Position numbers and translations under genes: made by a program. From Filibacter tadaridae (GTDB lineage Bacteria > Bacillota > Bacilli > Bacillales_A > Planococcaceae), in contig NZ_UXAV01000045.1 in the NCBI RefSeq assembly GCF_900609045.1, positions 1-64,000 on the forward strand: DNA of 64,000 nucleotides, in the 5' to 3' direction. The notes under the pieces were generated by a model. That model searched no databases. It was not told where the DNA came from and worked only from the letters and a program-made list of their open reading frames with translations. Positions within the stretch are counted from its first letter, which is position 1. The number at the start of each line of letters is the position of its first letter. This document shows positions 17,531 through 26,346 of the stretch, piece by piece.

Positions 17531-18760
17531 TCAATCGGTTGGAATCACTTCTACTTCAATTCGATCCTTTTCAGTACCAGCCACGACAACTGCCGCAGAT
17601 GCATCACCGACGACGTTAACCATTGTGCGCATCATATCCAAAATCCGATCGATACCTGCAATAAGTGCGATGCCTTCTATCGGCATGTTCACTGAAGTCA
17701 ACACCATTGCGAGCATAATCATTCCTGCACCCGGTACGCCTGCTGTGCCAATGGAAGCAAGAATCGTGATTAAGACAACCGTTAATAGTTGAGTGAACGA
17801 TAAATTCAAATTGTAAAACTGTGCGATGAAAACAACAGCCACCCCTTGGTAAATGGCCGTCCCGTCCATATTGACCGTTGCTCCGAGTGGTAGAACAAAG
17901 CTGGAAATTTTATTCGGCACACCAAGGTTTTCATTCGTATTTTTAATCGTCATGGGTAATGTTCCTGAACTGCTCGCTGTACTGTACGCAACGAGTGCAG
18001 TGGGTGAAATTCCTTTGAAAAACTTAACCGGGCTCATTTTTCCATACGTTTTTACAGCAGTTGAATACACAATTACTGCATGTAATAGACAGGCAATATA
18101 GACTGCAATAACAACCTTTAATAATGGCAATAAAACAGATAATCCATACTGACCAATAACTGGGGCGAGTAGACCTAAAACGCCGATGGGTGCCACTTTC
18201 ATGACGATACCAGTAATTTTGTACATCACTTCGGCAAATCCCTCGAAGAATCGGTAGACCGGCTTCGCTTTCTCTCCGACGAGTGTGATTGCTATGCCAA
18301 TGAACAATGCAAAGAAAATGATTTGCAAAATGTTCCCAGCGGCTAAGGCGCTGAACGGATTTTCAGGAATAATATTCAAAAGTGTCGTAATGGCGCTTTG
18401 CGGCTCTTGCGTTGCTGCTTCAGGAACACTCAATCCATCTGTTGCAATCGTTATTCCTTTTCCTGGTGAAATCATGAATGCGACCGCTAGACCGATGATA
18501 ATTGCTAATGCTGTCGTCACTAAATAATAAGCAATTGTTTTGATACCCATTCGTCCAAGTTGCTTCGGATCTGCTGTCCCCGCTACTCCAACGACAAGTG
18601 TCGATAATATCAGCGGAGCAATAATGAACTTGATCAGACGTAAGAACAAATCACCAAACGGTTTCAAAAAATCAATGGAACTACCGAAAATACTTCCTAA
18701 AATAATAGCTAGAACAAACGCGATAAAAATTTGTGTAACAAGATTGAACTTTACTCTCAT
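17531..18760 (-). CDS. Dicarboxylate/glutamate:cation symporter (GltP/DctA family)
   Basis: A 409-residue secondary transporter of the DAACS family. It has the serine-rich re-entrant loop ASSSGTLPMT (about 260-269), LPLGATVNMDGTA with the NMDGT substrate/cation motif (about 291-303), GTAGVPGAG on the second hairpin, and DRILDMMRTMVNVVGD in the last helix. Substrate is probably glutamate, aspartate or a C4-dicarboxylate coupled to Na+ or H+; the exact one cannot be read from sequence. It is monocistronic, with terminators on both sides. Confidence 0.9.
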   Translation of the reverse strand: MRVKFNLVTQIFIAFVLAIILGSIFGSSIDFLKPFGDLFLRLIKFIIAPLILSTLVVGVAGTADPKQLGRMGIKTIAYYLVTTALAIIIGLAVAFMISPGKGITIATDGLSVPEAATQEPQSAITTLLNIIPENPFSALAAGNILQIIFFALFIGIAITLVGEKAKPVYRFFEGFAEVMYKITGIVMKVAPIGVLGLLAPVIGQYGLSVLLPLLKVVIAVYIACLLHAVIVYSTAVKTYGKMSPVKFFKGISPTALVAYSTASSSGTLPMTIKNTNENLGVPNKISSFVLPLGATVNMDGTAIYQGVAVVFIAQFYNLNLSFTQLLTVVLITILASIGTAGVPGAGMIMLAMVLTSVNMPIEGIALIAGIDRILDMMRTMVNVVGDASAAVVVAGTEKDRIEVEVIPTD

Positions 18761-18869
18761 ATCCCTCTCTCCCTTCTATTTTTTTAGCACATCTTATTCA
18801 CTTACCCCATCTTATACAAATCGCCCCTCCGTCATGAATTGCATTTGTCATTTCATATAGACAAACGCA

Positions 18870-18909
18870 AAAAAAGATGCAATCCGATTAAACGGATTGC
18901 ATCTTTTTT
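18870..18909. terminator. Bidirectional-looking terminator after the DUF4870-type gene
   Basis: Perfect 17-bp inverted repeat with A-run and T-run ends (18870-18886 with 18893-18909), just past the minus-strand gene at 18915. Confidence 0.85.
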
Positions 18910-18914
18910 CTACA

Positions 18915-19235
18915 TTATTTAAACCACGCACCCACTATCGGGTAATTAAACTCTTCATTGTTGAGCGCTTTGACGATTCCTATGATTGGGACGATGAACC
19001 ACAATAAACCAAGTCCAATGACCAATGGAATGCCAATAATTATGAAAATCAATAAAATAGATATGACTAACAATGCACCCATCACCAGTTGAAAAAAGAT
19101 TGCTTGGAGTGCAAGTTTCTTCATTTCAAGGTCCTCCACAAAGAAATGGCAAAGGATATAGATTAATAGCGGAACCGCATAAGGAGCGAAAAAAGCGCTG
19201 GCATGCACGATAACTTTTAACCCCGTATTATCCAC
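18915..19235 (-). CDS. DUF4870-type small membrane protein
   Basis: A 106-residue protein with three hydrophobic segments: an N-terminal HASAFFAPYAVPLLIYIL helix (about 11-28), a central long hydrophobic stretch, and the terminal GLGLLWFIVPIIGIVKALNNEE (about 74-95) typical of DUF4870. The family is widespread and its role is unknown. It stands alone with its own terminator. Confidence 0.75.
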   Translation of the reverse strand: MDNTGLKVIVHASAFFAPYAVPLLIYILCHFFVEDLEMKKLALQAIFFQLVMGALLVISILLIFIIIGIPLVIGLGLLWFIVPIIGIVKALNNEEFNYPIVGAWFK

Positions 19236-19315
19236 AAGATAACCCCCTCATCTATTTTCCTAGTATTTTAGTATACGGATGAAAGGTATGGAAGTTTCAC
19301 ACAAGAATTTTTATG

Positions 19316-19708
19316 TTACCATGTTTTTGTCATGGCTGCTAGATTGAGAAGCGACACATGACCTTTTTGCAAGGGCGGCGGGCAGGATTTATTGTAAGTT
19401 ACTATTTTTTTATTCACTTTCTTGATCTTTTTTTCGATGTCTTTCGTGGATTCGTTTAACTGATTATCTGCGATTATATTAATCTCTTCGCGGATTTCAT
19501 GTTGAAGTTTTAGCCAGTGTGGTTTATAGCCCGCATCCTTCGCAATCCGCTGGAAATGTTGAAACGTATCACCTGCAAAATACTCTTCAGATAATGGCTG
19601 TCCTTGTCCTTTCAGATTATCCATACCACCCGTTTTTGCATGTTCTTTTAAAATGTCTCCCATCCAATCTTGATAGGGTGGATTCAATTTATCTTCATTC
19701 AATTCCAC
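19316..19708 (-). CDS. DUF1992 (DnaJ-homologue subfamily C28 domain) protein
   Basis: About 130 residues. The domain signature is WMGDILKEHAKTGGMDNLKGQGQPL near 15-39 followed by HFQRIAKDAGYKPHWLKLQHEI, then a charged helical tail. No J-domain is present. I prefer the GTG at 19708, which sits 6 bp after AAGAGGG. An ATG two codons upstream abuts that ribosome site. The next gene upstream ends 15-20 bp away on the same strand, so the two may be co-transcribed. Confidence 0.75.
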   Translation of the reverse strand: MELNEDKLNPPYQDWMGDILKEHAKTGGMDNLKGQGQPLSEEYFAGDTFQHFQRIAKDAGYKPHWLKLQHEIREEINIIADNQLNESTKDIEKKIKKVNKKIVTYNKSCPPPLQKGHVSLLNLAAMTKTW

Positions 19709-19729
19709 GCACATCCCTCTTAAGATGCA

Positions 19730-19963
19730 TTAGAGTTTCAGTAAATCATTGCCGCTCGGTGTATAGTCCAATCTCATTTTCTCCAACTCTATCTTCATTT
19801 TTTCCGTTTCGATGACAAAGTTTTGTTGTTTTATTTTTTCCAATTCGATTTCATCCCGAATCATTTCCGCTTTAATCTTAATCGCTTCCCGCCTGTGTTT
19901 CGTTATTATTTCTGTGATTGGAACACACATTACACACGCAACAATTCCAAGTATAACTAACAA
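19730..19963 (-). CDS. Small membrane-anchored coiled-coil protein, unknown
   Basis: About 77 residues: one N-terminal transmembrane helix (LLVILGIVACVMCVPI) followed by a charged helix with heptad-like Glu/Lys/Ile spacing (KAEMIRDEIELEKIKQQN...). It resembles small phage-shock or scaffold-type proteins in layout only. I prefer the TTG start at 19963 because GAAGGAG (19972-19978) lies 8 bp upstream. A longer reading to 19990, also from TTG, would begin upstream of that ribosome site. Probably transcribed with the DUF1992 gene. Confidence 0.5.
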   Translation of the reverse strand: MLVILGIVACVMCVPITEIITKHRREAIKIKAEMIRDEIELEKIKQQNFVIETEKMKIELEKMRLDYTPSGNDLLKL

Positions 19964-20019
19964 TGCAATCACTCCTTCAAGAGTATTCAAATAATCTCAT
20001 TATACATGAATTGTACCTT

Positions 20020-20052
20020 AGAAAAGCTGATTGCACATGGCAACCAGCTTTT
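20020..20052 (-). terminator. Hairpin terminator, sister of 5894-5925
   Basis: Stem AAAAGCTGATTGC / GCAACCAGCTTTT with loop ACATG and one A-C mismatch, just past the thioesterase stop. The left arm and loop are identical to 5894-5916. Confidence 0.8.
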
Positions 20053-20060
20053 TTGATTTC

Positions 20061-20543
20061 TTATTTTTGTGTGAAAGTGGCAGGCATGACAACACCAACG
20101 ACTTCTCCTGTTGCGCAAAGTGTGTCATCCGCAAATACTTCGACAATGACTTTCCATTTCTTCGGATGGATTTCCTCCACCTTTCCGACCGCTTTCAGGA
20201 TTGCTCCCTGTGGTGTCGGCTTTAGATAATTGACATTCAATGACGCGGTAACAAAACGCGGCGCTTCTTCACCGCTTCCAGGCTCATGACCATTTTTACG
20301 ATGTAACGCCAACGCACAAGACCCCGTTCCATGACAATCAACAAGAGATGCGATTGCCCCCCCATAGACAAAACCGGGTATTGCAGTGTATTTTTCATCC
20401 GGTTCAAAATACGTTACCGTTTCATCACCTTGCCATCCCGTACGGAAATGGTTACCTTCCGTATTCAATCGACCACAACCATAACACCAAGCAAAATCGT
20501 CCGCGTACTCATCTTGGATTGCATGTAGTACTTTCGTCGTCAT
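20061..20543 (-). CDS. PaaI-type hotdog thioesterase
   Basis: About 160 residues. The hotdog core is visible: GFVYGGAIASLVDCHG (about 58-73) forms the central helix with the catalytic-type acidic residue, then RFVTASLNVNYLKPTP (about 95-110) and the closing strands. An N-terminal CYGCG segment (about 20-24) is common in this branch. It probably hydrolyses acyl-CoA esters; the substrate is unknown. The ATG at 20543 has GGGGG about 10 bp upstream, while the ATG at 20552 is only 1 bp from it, so the start is uncertain by three codons. Confidence 0.8.
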   Translation of the reverse strand: MTTKVLHAIQDEYADDFAWCYGCGRLNTEGNHFRTGWQGDETVTYFEPDEKYTAIPGFVYGGAIASLVDCHGTGSCALALHRKNGHEPGSGEEAPRFVTASLNVNYLKPTPQGAILKAVGKVEEIHPKKWKVIVEVFADDTLCATGEVVGVVMPATFTQK

Positions 20544-20600
20544 ATCTACCATTCCCCCAATTACGTTAATTCAATTTCATTATAACATTCTGACAACAAA

Positions 20601-21329
20601 TTAATCTTCTAAAATGTCTTTCAAAAGCTTTTCGCGGTGGTCAAGGAAATATTTCGTTATCTGGTAGTGCTCTGTCATTTCATATCTCGTCTCCGTTATT
20701 TCCCCATTGTCAAAGTTAAGAATGGCAGCATCCGGATAACCTAAAATAATCGGTGAATGCGTTGCGATAATGAATTGGCAATCCTCTTCGTTGACGAGAT
20801 CATGCATGATGCGCAAAAATGCCAACTGCCGTTGGGGAGATAGTGCCGCTTCGGGCTCATCCAGTAAATAAATTGCCTTGCCTTGGAAACGATTTAGAAA
20901 TAAGGACAAAAACGACTCACCATGTGATTGCTGGTGAAGTGATTTCCCTCCATAAGCTTGATAAGAGCCTCCAGGTTCCCTAGCCATTCTATCGATGTGC
21001 GAAGCAAAATTAAAAAAAGACTCGGACCTTAGAAAGAAACCGTTCGAAACTTTCGGGAACCACGACAATCGAAGATGCTTGCTTAAGTCACTTTCAGACG
21101 CATCGACTTCATATATATTATTCCTTCCGCCGCCCGCTGTATTGAAATCACATAAATCAGCAATCCCCTCCAAAAGCGTCGATTTTCCAGAACCATTTTC
21201 TCCAACAAAAAATGTGACTCTATTATCCAGTTTCAACTCGTTCATAGTCTGGATGGACGGGATAGAAAACGGGTACTCTTCTTTTCTTTCGTCGCCTTCA
21301 TGTAGCAACGTGATTTTATTCAAAAACAT
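20601..21329 (-). CDS. ABC/SMC-type AAA ATPase, single-domain
   Basis: About 242 residues. Walker A is GENGSGKST at about 43-51, the loop HQQSHGESFLSLF (about 131-143) stands in the ABC-signature position with QSHGES, Walker B is AIYLLDEPEAALSP (about 151-164), and the switch His lies in IIATHSP (about 188-194). No membrane or substrate domain is present. Such stand-alone predicted ATPases (AAA_21/AAA_23 type) have varied or unknown roles. Start ATG 21329 follows GGGAGGT; an in-frame extension of 19 codons has no ribosome site. Confidence 0.8.
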   Translation of the reverse strand: MFLNKITLLHEGDERKEEYPFSIPSIQTMNELKLDNRVTFFVGENGSGKSTLLEGIADLCDFNTAGGGRNNIYEVDASESDLSKHLRLSWFPKVSNGFFLRSESFFNFASHIDRMAREPGGSYQAYGGKSLHQQSHGESFLSLFLNRFQGKAIYLLDEPEAALSPQRQLAFLRIMHDLVNEEDCQFIIATHSPIILGYPDAAILNFDNGEITETRYEMTEHYQITKYFLDHREKLLKDILED

Positions 21330-21437
21330 TTCGTACCTCCCTTCTAAAATCAAACTACATTGTATAAAGCCATCTGGACTAATCAAGTCTCCAGTGTCTG
21401 CGTATACTATAGAAACGAGATACAGGAGGAATTCACC

Positions 21438-21905
21438 ATGAACAAAAAGATGAAAAAGAAAATGAGAATTAGGGGCTTGTTTCTAATCGCCATACTGATA
21501 GGCGGCACTTTTCAATTATCCTATTCAGTCAACAATACCACCGAGAAAGAATTCGCTACACTTTTTGATCCTATGAATTCTGTAATTAGTTCTTTAACGT
21601 TCACGATACCATCGGCTCTTGCTTCAAATTCAAAAACATGGATAGTCGATGATGAAGAAGAAATTAATGCGTTTTTACACTTTCTAAAAAGCCATAAAAT
21701 CCAACAATTAAAACCGGATGAAATTGATGTAAATGATACTATTTCACAATTCAGCATTAGCCTTGAAGATGAACAAGGCAATGAGTTTACTGTTATTGTT
21801 GAAGAAGAGTTAATCATCGAAAATAACATGCTCTACTATAAAATAGTCGATGGCCCACTCGATGTGGACTGGCTTGTTCATTTCTTCATACAAAATCAAC
21901 TTTAA
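21438..21905 (+). CDS. Unknown signal-anchored protein
   Basis: About 155 residues. A very basic N-terminus (MNKKMKKKMRIR) precedes one hydrophobic segment (GLFLIAILIGGTFQLSYSV), which is either a cleaved signal peptide or an anchor. The remaining acidic domain of about 120 residues has alternating beta/alpha character. AGGAGGAA lies 7 bp before ATG 21438. I do not recognise the family. It is divergent from the ATPase gene at 20601. Confidence 0.6.
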   Translation: MNKKMKKKMRIRGLFLIAILIGGTFQLSYSVNNTTEKEFATLFDPMNSVISSLTFTIPSALASNSKTWIVDDEEEINAFLHFLKSHKIQQLKPDEIDVNDTISQFSISLEDEQGNEFTVIVEEELIIENNMLYYKIVDGPLDVDWLVHFFIQNQL

Positions 21906-21997
21906 CGAATTTTTGTTCCTTAATTGATACGAATGATTCTACCCTATCCCTACCTTCAGTTACAATGAAACTAACTTCACTCAAAAAAGGAGCTTTA

Positions 21998-22300
21998 ATG
22001 ATGGACTACAAAACTAGCGATGAACAGGTCATTCAAAAATACCAAGAAGATGAGCAGCTGATGATTCGCCTATTCATTCAGTGGTGCGCCAATCACAACT
22101 TAGATCCCCACCAGTTATATAAACGGGCCTATCCTCATCAACAAGAGAACAACACCATGAAACAACTTATAAAAGACGCAGAGAATAACAAAATTCATAT
22201 AGACAATGAAACAATGCTTGATGTATTACAAGTATTCGGCAATGATGGCCTTGCTTTTATCGTTGCCGAAGAAATAGAACGGCTCAGCAGGAATTCTTAA
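21998..22300 (+). CDS. Conserved-looking small protein, unknown
   Basis: About 100 residues, acidic and probably all-helical, rich in Gln, Asn and Asp, with no signal or membrane segment. AAAAAGGAG (21984-21992) lies 5-6 bp before the ATG-ATG pair at 21998 and 22001. An in-frame ATG at 21965 lacks a ribosome site. A segment PHQLYKRAYPHQQENN (about 38-53) may be its most conserved part. Function unknown. Confidence 0.6.
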   Translation: MMDYKTSDEQVIQKYQEDEQLMIRLFIQWCANHNLDPHQLYKRAYPHQQENNTMKQLIKDAENNKIHIDNETMLDVLQVFGNDGLAFIVAEEIERLSRNS

Positions 22301-22315
22301 AAAAGTAAATCGATT

Positions 22316-22344
22316 TTTACAATTAGCCGAATCTATTATATACT
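22316..22344 (+). promoter_or_regulatory. Sigma-A-type promoter of pepF
   Basis: -35 TTTACA (22316-22321), 17-bp spacer, -10 TATACT (22339-22344), about 35 bp upstream of the start. Confidence 0.7.
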
Positions 22345-22378
22345 ATAACTAGTCAGACATATGCAATAAAAGGGAGAG

Positions 22379-24202
22379 ATGAAATTGGTTAAAAGTTTAC
22401 CAGCACGTTCAGAAGTAAAGATAGAAGAGACATGGAACTTGCAGGATTTATTTAAATCAGAAGCAGATTACGAAGCGGCAATTGTAGAACTTGAAAATGA
22501 AGTCGATACATTCGCTGAACAATTTAAAGGGCGTATTACAGACCCCACATCAGTAATTGAAGCATTAAAAGGATATACATCCATTTTTGAAAAAATGATT
22601 CCTATAGGTACTTATACAAGCCTTGCATCCAGCGTCGACCAAACAAATGACGAGGCCCAAATGCGTGATAACAAATTCGGTTCAACTGCTGCGAAAATTA
22701 GCAGTAAATTATCATTTGTCAACAGTGAACTTTCCGAACTTCCAGCAGAAGTATTGGAAGAAGCACAACAACAATCTGCTGAATTCAAAAACTATCTGGA
22801 CGAAATAATTCGTAAGAAACCATTCCAACTGCATCCTGAAGTAGAGAAAACATTAGCGGCATTCTCTTCGACATTCGACGCACCATATGGTTTGTACAAC
22901 ACAACGAAAATGGTCGATATGTCATTTGATGATTTTGAAGTAAACGGGGAAAAGTATCCCCTTAGCTATGTTTCATTTGAAGGTGGTTGGGAGTCGGAGG
23001 TTGATACAGACAAACGCCGTGCTGCATTCGATGCTTTCTCCGCAAAACTAAAAGACTATCAGCATACAACTGCAAAAACATATGATACACATCTTCAAAC
23101 CGAAAAAACAATGTCCGATGTGCGTGGCTATGATACCGTATTCGACTATCTGTTATTCGATCAGGAAGTTGACCGTACGATGTATGATCGTCAAATTGAT
23201 TTGATCACAAAAGAATTAGCACCACATATGCGGAAATACGCAAAATTGCTTCAAAAAGTACATGGTTTGGATAAAATGACATTCGCCGATTTGAAAATTC
23301 CACTTGACCCGACTTATGAACCTGAAATTACTGTTGAAGAGTCAAGGAAGTATATCGATGATGCACTTGCCATCATGGGTGACGATTATTTGGATATGGT
23401 CGACCGCTCTTACAAAGAACGCTGGATTGACTTCGCTCAAAACAAAGGGAAATCCACGGGTGCATTTTGCTCCAGTCCTTACGGCAATCACCCTTATATA
23501 CTTATTTCTTGGACGGGAAGCATGGAAGATGTCTTCGTGCTTGCCCATGAATTAGGACATGCGGGTCATTTCTATAATGCACACAAAGAGCAAAACCTGT
23601 TCAATTCACGTCCTTCCCTTTATTTCATTGAGGCTCCTTCAACAATGAATGAAATGCTCATGGCGAATCATCTTTTGAAAAATTCCAATGATCCGCAGTT
23701 CAAACGGTGGGTTATTTCTTCAATCGTTGCACGTACGTACTACCATAACTTCGTCACACACTTACTGGAAGCTGCATATCAACGTAAAGTATACGAACGT
23801 ATCGATGCAGGTGGCAGTGTGAACGCAGGTATATTGAACAACTTGAAACGCGGCGTCTTGGAAGAGTTCTGGGGAGAGGATGTTGACATTAATGAAGGAG
23901 CTGAATTGACATGGATGCGTCAACCTCATTACTACATGGGCTTGTATCCATACACATACAGCGCAGGTTTGACAATCTCCACTCAAGTATCCAAACGTAT
24001 TCTTGAAGAAGGTCAACCTGCCGTAGACGAGTGGTTGGAAGTACTGAAAGCAGGCGGAACGAAAAATCCGGCGGAGCTTTCTAAAATGGCTGGCGTTGAT
24101 ATTACAACTGAGCAGCCTCTCCGCGATACAATTGCTTATATCGGCGAAATGATTGATCAGTTAGTTGAGTTGACAGAGGAAATTGAATCCGTGAAAAACT
24201 AA
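22379..24202 (+). CDS. pepF: Oligoendopeptidase F (M3 metallopeptidase)
   Basis: Zinc endopeptidase that cuts short oligopeptides in the cytoplasm. At 607 residues it matches the PepF/M3 family. The zinc site HELGH lies at about 389-393, with the third ligand Glu in the EAPSTMNEML segment about 25 residues later. The start is debatable: ATG 22379 is only 2 bp after AAGGGAG, whereas TTG 22385 has an 8-bp spacing and is probably used more. Own promoter at 22316-22344 and a strong terminator at 24218-24264. Confidence 0.92.
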   Translation: MKLVKSLPARSEVKIEETWNLQDLFKSEADYEAAIVELENEVDTFAEQFKGRITDPTSVIEALKGYTSIFEKMIPIGTYTSLASSVDQTNDEAQMRDNKFGSTAAKISSKLSFVNSELSELPAEVLEEAQQQSAEFKNYLDEIIRKKPFQLHPEVEKTLAAFSSTFDAPYGLYNTTKMVDMSFDDFEVNGEKYPLSYVSFEGGWESEVDTDKRRAAFDAFSAKLKDYQHTTAKTYDTHLQTEKTMSDVRGYDTVFDYLLFDQEVDRTMYDRQIDLITKELAPHMRKYAKLLQKVHGLDKMTFADLKIPLDPTYEPEITVEESRKYIDDALAIMGDDYLDMVDRSYKERWIDFAQNKGKSTGAFCSSPYGNHPYILISWTGSMEDVFVLAHELGHAGHFYNAHKEQNLFNSRPSLYFIEAPSTMNEMLMANHLLKNSNDPQFKRWVISSIVARTYYHNFVTHLLEAAYQRKVYERIDAGGSVNAGILNNLKRGVLEEFWGEDVDINEGAELTWMRQPHYYMGLYPYTYSAGLTISTQVSKRILEEGQPAVDEWLEVLKAGGTKNPAELSKMAGVDITTEQPLRDTIAYIGEMIDQLVELTEEIESVKN

Positions 24203-24217
24203 TAATCATTCATAAAG

Positions 24218-24264
24218 AAAAAGGAGTAAGGTTACATGACTTTTATGTAACCTTACTCCTTTTT
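24218..24264. terminator. Bidirectional terminator, pepF versus GNAT gene
   Basis: Perfect 20-bp inverted repeat with A5 and T5 ends (24218-24237 with 24245-24264). Its right edge touches the stop codon of the minus-strand gene. Confidence 0.9.
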
Positions 24265-25115
24265 CATCTATTTATAAATCCGAGTTGAACGGAATCAGCA
24301 ATTCTTTTATAACCAATCTCTTGATAGATTTTATTTGACGTTGGATTCATCAAATCTGTGTACAATACACAAAAATCATAAGTTTTAAGGAACTCCTTTG
24401 AACCGGCTGCGACCATTGTGCGGGCATATCCTTTTTTCCGTTCTTCTTTTGGTGTGAAAACGAATGAAACGGTAATTCCTTTTTTTGTTGGTCGTGCCTT
24501 TTTCATCATTGAGACCACCTTTCCGCCATCAACCCATAAAAGAACCTCGCGTCCATCTATAAATGACGCAACACGCTTTTTGACGTCTGCAACAGGCGTA
24601 AGTGGCAGGTGAGCATCTTTTTCGAACAAATTGTACCATTTCTCGATTAAAGGACTATCACTTTGTTCCGCGTATCGCCAATTCCCCGGGCTTTTCTCAG
24701 GCGTTTCATCTACTTGGTCTAGACGGTACAAACCCTGGTCCATTAGTACTTCATGTTCAATACCTGTTTTCTCTACCCATTTCTCCGCAAAACTATATGC
24801 CCATGGTTTCAATGATACAACAGAGTTAAGCGTCAATTTCAATCGGAATAAGTTTGGAAATAACACGTTCATGATTTCTTCCAGCCGGTTATCGTCATCA
24901 ATAATTAAATTTAATGGATGTGGAGGTGTCATTTGAAATAGGCCTAACACTTCTCCGTTTTCTTCGATTGTTGCCATAAAAGGATTGTCGTATCGGCCCG
25001 CTTTTATTGCCTGTAAAACACCTAAAAATAGACTATACACATCCTCTCTTTTGGATAAAATGGGTTCAGCCTTCAAAGCAAATTCATGCACATTGTCATA
25101 CTGTTTAAATTCCAT
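24264..25115 (-). CDS. GNAT-family N-acetyltransferase
   Basis: About 283 residues. The C-terminal half has the GNAT acetyl-CoA-binding pattern VSFVFTPKEERKKGYARTMVA (about 215-235) with the R/Q-x-x-G-x-A loop, followed by VLYTDLMNPTSNKIYQEIGYKRIAD, which matches motif B. The N-terminal half is a degenerate GNAT-like or helical lobe, as in two-lobed members of the family. The substrate is unknown. The ATG at 25115 has GGGGG 9 bp upstream; an ATG two codons earlier has 3-bp spacing. Confidence 0.8.
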   Translation of the reverse strand: MEFKQYDNVHEFALKAEPILSKREDVYSLFLGVLQAIKAGRYDNPFMATIEENGEVLGLFQMTPPHPLNLIIDDDNRLEEIMNVLFPNLFRLKLTLNSVVSLKPWAYSFAEKWVEKTGIEHEVLMDQGLYRLDQVDETPEKSPGNWRYAEQSDSPLIEKWYNLFEKDAHLPLTPVADVKKRVASFIDGREVLLWVDGGKVVSMMKKARPTKKGITVSFVFTPKEERKKGYARTMVAAGSKEFLKTYDFCVLYTDLMNPTSNKIYQEIGYKRIADSVQLGFINR

Positions 25116-25217
25116 TATCATAAGCCCCCTTTTCCTTATTAATTTGAATCTTACAATATACGAAAGTCGCTGTCACTTCGTTAGTTTTTCTTCCTAGTTA
25201 TATAGCGAACTAAAGAT

Positions 25218-25335
25218 TCCACTCAAAATCACTTCGGTGCACGGGGATGGCTTTGCTGGTTTTATCACACACCCGGTGCCGATTTCTGACACCATTTGTG
25301 TTCTTCAATTTGCGGCAGATGCTGGCATCCGATTC
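25218..25335 (-). repeat. Interspersed modular repeat, copy C (left plus right modules)
   Basis: Read on the minus strand, it matches 28824-28911 (GGATGCCAGC...CACAAATGGTGTCAGAAA...AACCAGC) and then jumps directly to sequence matching 28980-29011 (CATCCCC, CCGAAG, TGGA). The central hairpin module of copy A is missing. It fills most of the gap between the GNAT gene and the terminator at 25339. Confidence 0.8.
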
Positions 25336-25338
25336 AAA

Positions 25339-25373
25339 AAAAAGACGTACACCTGTAAGATGCACATCTTTTT
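25339..25373 (-). terminator. Terminator after the DUF2269-like gene
   Basis: AAAAAGACGTACA / TGCACATCTTTTT stem with one wobble and one mismatch, then a T-run of eight on the minus strand. Confidence 0.8.
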
Positions 25374-25404
25374 CTATGTATGACAGTACCCAATAAGTCG
25401 GGCT

Positions 25405-25848
25405 TCACCAAAGCATTGGTTTCTGTACCATAAGCCAAAGCATGATTAGCATAAGGCCGATGTAACCCCAGGAAGTTCTATTTAAACTCTTGAGTATGTC
25501 ATTCTTATTAGCACCCGGAAGATGAAATCTGCGGAGTACTTTTGTAAACCCTTTTGTTAGGAAGACTGCTGATACAAGCATGACAGCAAGTGTCATGATA
25601 ACCCATGATGTATACCACGGCCAAGGTCCAAGAATAATCAGAAGCACGCCCGAGAAAACAAGAACGTGCCCTGCATGCATGACGATCCGGACAATAACGT
25701 TAATAATAGACAAATAAGCATTTTCGATATCTACATTAACATCATATAATCGTTTAATGACCGGCATAAGGATGAATAATGGACCTATGGACGTAACCGC
25801 ACTGGCAACATGCAGAAATACGATTATGCCATAGATATCCGGTTTCAT
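25405..25848 (-). CDS. DUF2269-like four-helix membrane protein
   Basis: A 147-residue protein with four hydrophobic helices. The N-terminal IIVFLHVASAVTSIGPLFIL, with His in helix 1 and a second His pair (MHAGHVLVFSGVLL) in helix 2, fits the DUF2269 pattern. Those histidines suggest possible heme or metal binding, which is inference. It lies 8 bp downstream of the ASCH gene stop on the same strand, so the two probably form an operon. Confidence 0.65.
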   Translation of the reverse strand: MKPDIYGIIVFLHVASAVTSIGPLFILMPVIKRLYDVNVDIENAYLSIINVIVRIVMHAGHVLVFSGVLLIILGPWPWYTSWVIMTLAVMLVSAVFLTKGFTKVLRRFHLPGANKNDILKSLNRTSWGYIGLMLIMLWLMVQKPMLW

Positions 25849-25856
25849 TTAGAACA

Positions 25857-26204
25857 TCATTTCTGAACCGGGCTGAATTCGTGTACCCATACACGCATCG
25901 TTGGGAGCCACGGCATTTTAGGATGGAAAGCAAGAATCGATTGTTTGTAAGATTCCATATCAGCGAAGCCTTCCTGTTTCGCATTTTCATCAGTCATTTC
26001 ACCAAGCGTTTGTGAATAAACCGTATCCATTTTGAACTCTTTACCGTCCAGCACCATAATTTCTCCAGGATATGCATATACGCCATTCCGTCTAGTTGCT
26101 GTTTTTTCGCCGTTCAACACTCTTTTTATGTCTTCAGGAACCGTAATAAGTTTTTCCACTGAGCTTGTTTTTTCCGGAAGTCCTGCATTTTGTTGGTTAT
26201 TCAT
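25857..26204 (-). CDS. ASCH-domain protein
   Basis: About 115 residues. After a disordered Asn/Gln-rich start, the ASCH fold is indicated by VLNGEKTATRRN (about 28-39), YPGEIMVLDGKEF (about 44-56) and the terminal LPTMRVWVHEF. ASCH proteins resemble PUA domains and may bind RNA; some act on modified nucleosides. I chose the ATG at 26204, 6 bp after GGGGG. The ATG two codons upstream abuts it. First gene of a likely two-gene unit with the DUF2269-like membrane protein. Confidence 0.75.
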   Translation of the reverse strand: MNNQQNAGLPEKTSSVEKLITVPEDIKRVLNGEKTATRRNGVYAYPGEIMVLDGKEFKMDTVYSQTLGEMTDENAKQEGFADMESYKQSILAFHPKMPWLPTMRVWVHEFSPVQK

Positions 26205-26295
26205 ATTCATCCCCCACTTCTATTTATTGTACCTCTTTATATTACCTATTTCTTTTGTGTTTAGCGAGGTTTTCGATTTTGGGTAGTATAAAAAT

Positions 26296-26334
26296 AGAGA
26301 TAATCTGCCGTCCATATCGACGTCGATTATCTCT
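26296..26334 (-). terminator. Terminator of the tcyABC operon
   Basis: AGAGATAATC/GATTATCTCT arms with a 19-nt loop, then ATTTTTAT on the minus strand, 13 bp past the tcyC stop. Confidence 0.75.
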
Positions 26335-26346
26335 GCTGTATAGTAC

